Source of the DNA: Nitrospinota bacterium
GTDB taxonomy: Bacteria > Nitrospinota > Nitrospinia > UBA9942
Assembly: GCA_016234205.1 (NCBI GenBank)
Contig: JACRGN010000089.1
Span: 1-7,069, forward strand
Direction: 5' to 3'
DNA length: 7,069 nt
The position numbers and the translations under genes were made by a program. The notes under the pieces were generated by a model. It saw nothing but the letters and a program-made list of their open reading frames with translations, ran no database searches and was not told the origin of the DNA. Positions 4,140-7,069 of the stretch are shown here, in pieces (position 1 is the stretch's first letter; each line of letters starts with the position of its first letter).

Positions 4140-6335
4140 ATTTATTACGGTAACCTTTCCTATCCTTGCTTCAATCTCCTTTTCATAGGTATAATCAAAA
4201 CCCTCCTCCCTTTTTGAATCTCTGATCCTGACCTTGACATGATGTATGCCGGGCAAAATAGGTATCTCCTCATAGGCAAATGCAGGGGTATCGTTCTTTA
4301 GCCCCGCTGGATAATATGTCTTCGCTAACATTATCTTACCATTTATCTCAATTTCTACATAAGCAGGGAGCCTCTCCCGCTTCCCCACCATCCTCATTTT
4401 GGGAAAAGGGGAGTTTGTCCTCCTCATGTGTCTGAGCATATCTTCTGTCTCTTTTTCAGTCAATTCCCTCTGCTCCGTTTTATGCCTGCCTGGATGTTTG
4501 AAGGCAAACTTTATTAATGACATATCCTTATCGTAAAAGGGATATTTGGGCATCTCTGATAAAAATAGGATACTGAATACAGATAAAATAATTATAGAAG
4601 AAATTACCGCCCCCCTTTTAAAGATGCCTTTTTTAGCTTCAACAGTGTCATACCGAACCCTGAAAGTGTCATGCTGAACTTGTTTCAGCATCTCTTCAGG
4701 GCGGGCTTGTTTCGGCATCTCTTTTAGACCCTGAAACGAGTTCAGGGGAAAGGGAGGAATCTCAGAGATTGCTTCAGTCGCTTCGCTTCTTCGCAATGAC
4801 ATCTCAAAAAGGTTTATCTCTCCTCTGAGTCTATCTGTATGTATAGAAGAGAGCCAATATTCCCTGACCCTCCTTATGTCAACATCCTTTCTTAGTATTG
4901 GAGTCCTTTTGCCCTCAAGCCTTGACTGAAGCCATGTATTACCTTTACGATAGTGGCAATCGCCATTTACACAGCCCCAGATAAAGACACCATCTGCCCC
5001 TGAATCTAACCCATATTCAATAAATGAGGGATGAATCATGCCAATACACGGAAAAGAAATTATCCTTACATTCGCTATTTCTCTGAGGCTCTCATTAATC
5101 TGTTCTGCACTTACACTATACTCACATATCAGTCCTAAAATCTTTGGACTTTTGGTATCTGAAATTTCAGACAAAAGCCGTCCTATTTTTTCTTTAACCT
5201 GTATATCGGTTATACCATCCATCTTTATTGCATTGAAATCACATGAGCCTACACAGATGCCACAGGCAGCACATCTCTCAGCTTTTACAGCCGCTTCCAT
5301 CTTGTAAGGGAGCAAATCTGTTCTCTGCTGCATATATATTGCCCCGTAAGGACAGTCTTTATTACACTGGTCACAACCTGTACAGTTTTTCAGGACAACT
5401 TGTGCAGGTGGAGGTCTGTATCTCTTAAGCCATGGCATTACAAGAAGCACAACGGTTCCACCGACAGCAATCAGCCAGAATACAGACTTTGGAAAAATTG
5501 ACTTAATCGGATAGATGAAAAAAAAGAACCAGTCAAAAGGGGCAGCTACGGGCAATATAGTCAAATCAGCAGGCCTAACACTTGTGGCAGGTTTAATAAT
5601 AGACATAGCAAGAAGCATAATTACGATGGAAACTGTAATAATTTTAGGAGGGACAATCACAGGACGTGAGCATCTCATAACATGGATACCTATCAGGATG
5701 AGTGTAGCGAGGGGTAAACTGAGATGCATAAAGTGAAGCAGGAAGAACAGCATACCACTGAGGGTTTCGTTGCTTATGAAAGCCAGAGATGGAGGCTCTA
5801 TAAAAAGCGGGATATCGTTCAACATCTCCATCGTCTTTAAAGCAACAAGCTGTCCCCTCTCATCCCATACAAGCCAGTAACCAGTGATACCTAATATCAG
5901 GACAACAAAAAAAAGGATTACCCCGGAAACCCATGCAAGCCATCTGTAGTGCCTGTATCTGCCATTAAGATATTCGCGCAGCGTATGCAGGATGAGAAAG
6001 ATTATCAATCCATCAGAGGCATATCTGTGGATACTCCTCATTATACCACCGGCATACCATTGGTCTTCGGTCAGATATTGGATCGTCTGATAAGGATTAG
6101 CGGTTCTGAAAAAGATAAACAGGTATACACCGCTTATGAATAGTATGGCAAATAGGATGGTGGATATTGCCCCGAGGTAGTAAAGCGGATTATAGGCAGG
6201 AGAGAAATATCTGTTTGCCCAATCTTCAATATGGAGGTATATCTTCTGTATTGGATTGGATCTATCAGGTTTTAATAAGGGTGCTCTCTGCTTTATAGAT
6301 GCATTTTCTTTCATGGACATGGTTCTCAAATTCAT
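4128..6335 (-). CDS. Cytochrome b / 2x[4Fe-4S] ferredoxin / MvhD-type fusion membrane protein
   Basis: This 735-residue protein has several redox domains. Residues 30-305 are cytochrome b-like with about six helices (54-76, 104-121, 133-153, 196-219, 231-248, 284-301). Haem-ligand pairs are H103/H117 and H204/H218, each with 13 residues between. GYWLVWDERG (152-161) resembles the cytochrome b GY-PW-Q region, and PFDWF (266-270) sits where PEWY is expected. Residues 314-372 hold two [4Fe-4S] motifs (C318/321/324/328 and C355/358/361/365). Residues 398-475 are MvhD-like, with C404, C430 and GCVNGDCHY (C455/C460), but Ser407 where MvhD has a second Cys. Residues 512-566 come from a repeat cluster. 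A seventh helix (577-594) leads to a beta-rich tail, probably periplasmic. Inferred role: electron transfer between quinone and an NAD(H)-linked iron-sulfur module. ATGs at 6320 and 6314 are alternative starts. The upstream NuoF-like gene overlaps it by 71 bp. Confidence 0.88.
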   Translation of the reverse strand: MNLRTMSMKENASIKQRAPLLKPDRSNPIQKIYLHIEDWANRYFSPAYNPLYYLGAISTILFAILFISGVYLFIFFRTANPYQTIQYLTEDQWYAGGIMRSIHRYASDGLIIFLILHTLREYLNGRYRHYRWLAWVSGVILFFVVLILGITGYWLVWDERGQLVALKTMEMLNDIPLFIEPPSLAFISNETLSGMLFFLLHFMHLSLPLATLILIGIHVMRCSRPVIVPPKIITVSIVIMLLAMSIIKPATSVRPADLTILPVAAPFDWFFFFIYPIKSIFPKSVFWLIAVGGTVVLLVMPWLKRYRPPPAQVVLKNCTGCDQCNKDCPYGAIYMQQRTDLLPYKMEAAVKAERCAACGICVGSCDFNAIKMDGITDIQVKEKIGRLLSEISDTKSPKILGLICEYSVSAEQINESLREIANVRIISFPCIGMIHPSFIEYGLDSGADGVFIWGCVNGDCHYRKGNTWLQSRLEGKRTPILRKDVDIRRVREYWLSSIHTDRLRGEINLFEMSLRRSEATEAISEIPPFPLNSFQGLKEMPKQARPEEMLKQVQHDTFRVRYDTVEAKKGIFKRGAVISSIIILSVFSILFLSEMPKYPFYDKDMSLIKFAFKHPGRHKTEQRELTEKETEDMLRHMRRTNSPFPKMRMVGKRERLPAYVEIEINGKIMLAKTYYPAGLKNDTPAFAYEEIPILPGIHHVKVRIRDSKREEGFDYTYEKEIEARIGKVTVINLFQ
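4646..4802. repeat. Cluster of palindromic repeats inside the cytochrome b fusion gene
   Basis: Several modules are packed together. ATGCTGAA/TTCAGCAT (4671-4691) is a perfect 8-bp stem with a 5-nt loop. CTTGTTTCRGCATCTCTT occurs twice directly (4679-4696 and 4706-4723, one difference). CCCTGAA/TTCAGGG (4729-4747) is a hairpin. AGATTGCTTC...TCGCAATGAC (4766-4800) supplies outer arms. The last two match the repeat at 643-683. All are read through on the minus strand without a stop, giving peptide pieces such as MSLRRSEATEAIS and EMLKQVQHD. Confidence 0.88.
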
Positions 6336-7069
6336 CTTTAAAGTTTTTTACAGCACCCTCCACAGAGTTTATTGCCCCTTTTAAAAGATGACAGTATACC
6401 ACCTGTCCCTTTAAAAAACTGCATGTATTTTCAATATTTGTAAGGTCGTTCATATCCCCATTGCCATCCTCAATTTTCTGGAGGAGTCTGAAGAGCTTAA
6501 CTGTCCCCATCTGGCACGGCGGGCATTGTCCGCAGGACTCTTCCATAAAGAATCGTGAAAATCCAAGGAGAGTATCAGCAATGCATGTGCTGTCGCCTAA
6601 AATAATTACACCAGCTGAGCCAAGCCCTGAACCAATTCCTTTAAGTGAATCAAAATCCAGCAGGGTATCAAGCTGTGCCTCTGTAACAGGTGAATTTGAA
6701 GGGCCGCCAGGAAATGCTGCCTTAAAGACCATTCCGTTTTTTAGCCCCTTACCGTAATTATAGATAAGCTCTCTGAGAGAAGTCCCCGGTGACAATTCAT
6801 ATATGCCGGGATTTTTTACATCTCCGGTAAGGGTAAAGATAAAAGTTCCGGGACTTTTTGGAGAACCGATTTTTGAAAACCAATCTCCTCCATTTGAAAT
6901 GATATGTGGTATATTTGACAGGGTTTCAGTATTATTTACAAGTGTCGGCATTCCATAAAGCCCTCTGTTGGCAGGATAATAAGGGGGCTTCTGCCATGGT
7001 TTTGCAGGTCTTCCCTCTATTACCTCCATCATGGCAGTCTCTTCGCCTGCAACATATTTATCAGGGCAC
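6265..7069 (-). CDS. NuoF-like NADH-oxidising flavoprotein subunit, 5'-truncated by the window edge
   Basis: This is the C-terminal 267 residues of a NuoF/HndC/HoxF-type subunit, which in the family binds FMN, NAD(H) and one [4Fe-4S] cluster. The frame is open to the right edge: the first residues CPDKYVAGEETAMMEVIEG match the family's GEETALL-ES-EG region, so the ATG at 7032 is internal. Further signatures are PPYYPANRGLYGMPTLVNNTET, an SLBB-like segment (FTLTGDVKNPGIYELSPGTS) and the cluster motif ESCGQCPPCQMGT near 6540-6504. The fourth Cys is in NTCSFLKG near 6420. The protein ends soon after this domain, with no C-terminal ferredoxin extension of the kind seen in HndC; the partner gene downstream carries 2x[4Fe-4S] instead. 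Its 3' end overlaps that gene by 71 bp, which suggests translational coupling. Whether it belongs to complex I, a hydrogenase or a bifurcating complex cannot be told from the fragment. Confidence 0.92.
   Translation of the reverse strand, partial: CPDKYVAGEETAMMEVIEGRPAKPWQKPPYYPANRGLYGMPTLVNNTETLSNIPHIISNGGDWFSKIGSPKSPGTFIFTLTGDVKNPGIYELSPGTSLRELIYNYGKGLKNGMVFKAAFPGGPSNSPVTEAQLDTLLDFDSLKGIGSGLGSAGVIILGDSTCIADTLLGFSRFFMEESCGQCPPCQMGTVKLFRLLQKIEDGNGDMNDLTNIENTCSFLKGQVVYCHLLKGAINSVEGAVKNFKDEFENHVHERKCIYKAESTLIKT

Noticed and set aside
4640..4802. A frameshift or pseudogene in the cytochrome b fusion gene
   Set aside because: The odd composition comes from repeats read in frame. Both sides stay in one uninterrupted frame, with a plausible helix and tail after the insert.
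5038..6143. Plus-strand open frames opposite the cytochrome b fusion
   Set aside because: The minus-strand frame carries haem-ligand, ferredoxin and MvhD motifs throughout, so these are antisense shadows.
6461..6757. Plus-strand open frame of 98 codons
   Set aside because: It is antisense to the NuoF [4Fe-4S] and SLBB regions and has no recognisable features.

Overview
The window is a moderately AT-rich stretch of Gram-negative bacterial chromosome. The Gram-negative reading rests on an outer-membrane beta-barrel protein ending in Phe. No gene here fixes the phylum. The mix of NuoF- and MvhD-type redox proteins with two families of short palindromic dispersed repeats recalls anaerobic or subsurface Nitrospirota or Desulfobacterota genomes, but that is an impression from memory, not a measurement.

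Left part (1-1905): the 3' part of a deoC deoxyribose-phosphate aldolase gene (+) runs into a convergent gene (-) for a 329-residue secreted beta-barrel protein of unknown function. A palindromic dispersed repeat lies between them. Just upstream of the barrel gene, on the same strand, is tRNA-His(GTG) with encoded CCA and a good sigma-70-type promoter. The two may share a transcript.

Middle (1906-4139, all +): a compact proline dehydrogenase; an unrecognised exported protein whose N-terminus is partly encoded by a stem-loop repeat; and a membrane-anchored single-domain rhodanese whose catalytic Cys position is Ser.

Right part (4128-7069, all -): the 3' part of a NuoF-like NADH-oxidising flavoprotein gene, overlapping a gene for a 735-residue multidomain membrane protein. 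In order, that protein has a cytochrome b-type di-haem domain with a degenerate PEWY-like motif, a 2x[4Fe-4S] ferredoxin domain, an MvhD-type iron-sulfur adaptor, a repeat-derived linker, another membrane helix and a probable periplasmic beta-rich tail. Together they suggest an electron route between NAD(H), a soluble iron-sulfur or bifurcating module (HdrA-like, predicted beyond the right edge) and the quinone pool. This is the most interesting part of the window.

A recurring theme is short palindromic repeats read through as protein: one family inside the cytochrome b/MvhD fusion, the other at the N-terminus of the exported protein. A copy of the first family also sits between deoC and the barrel gene.
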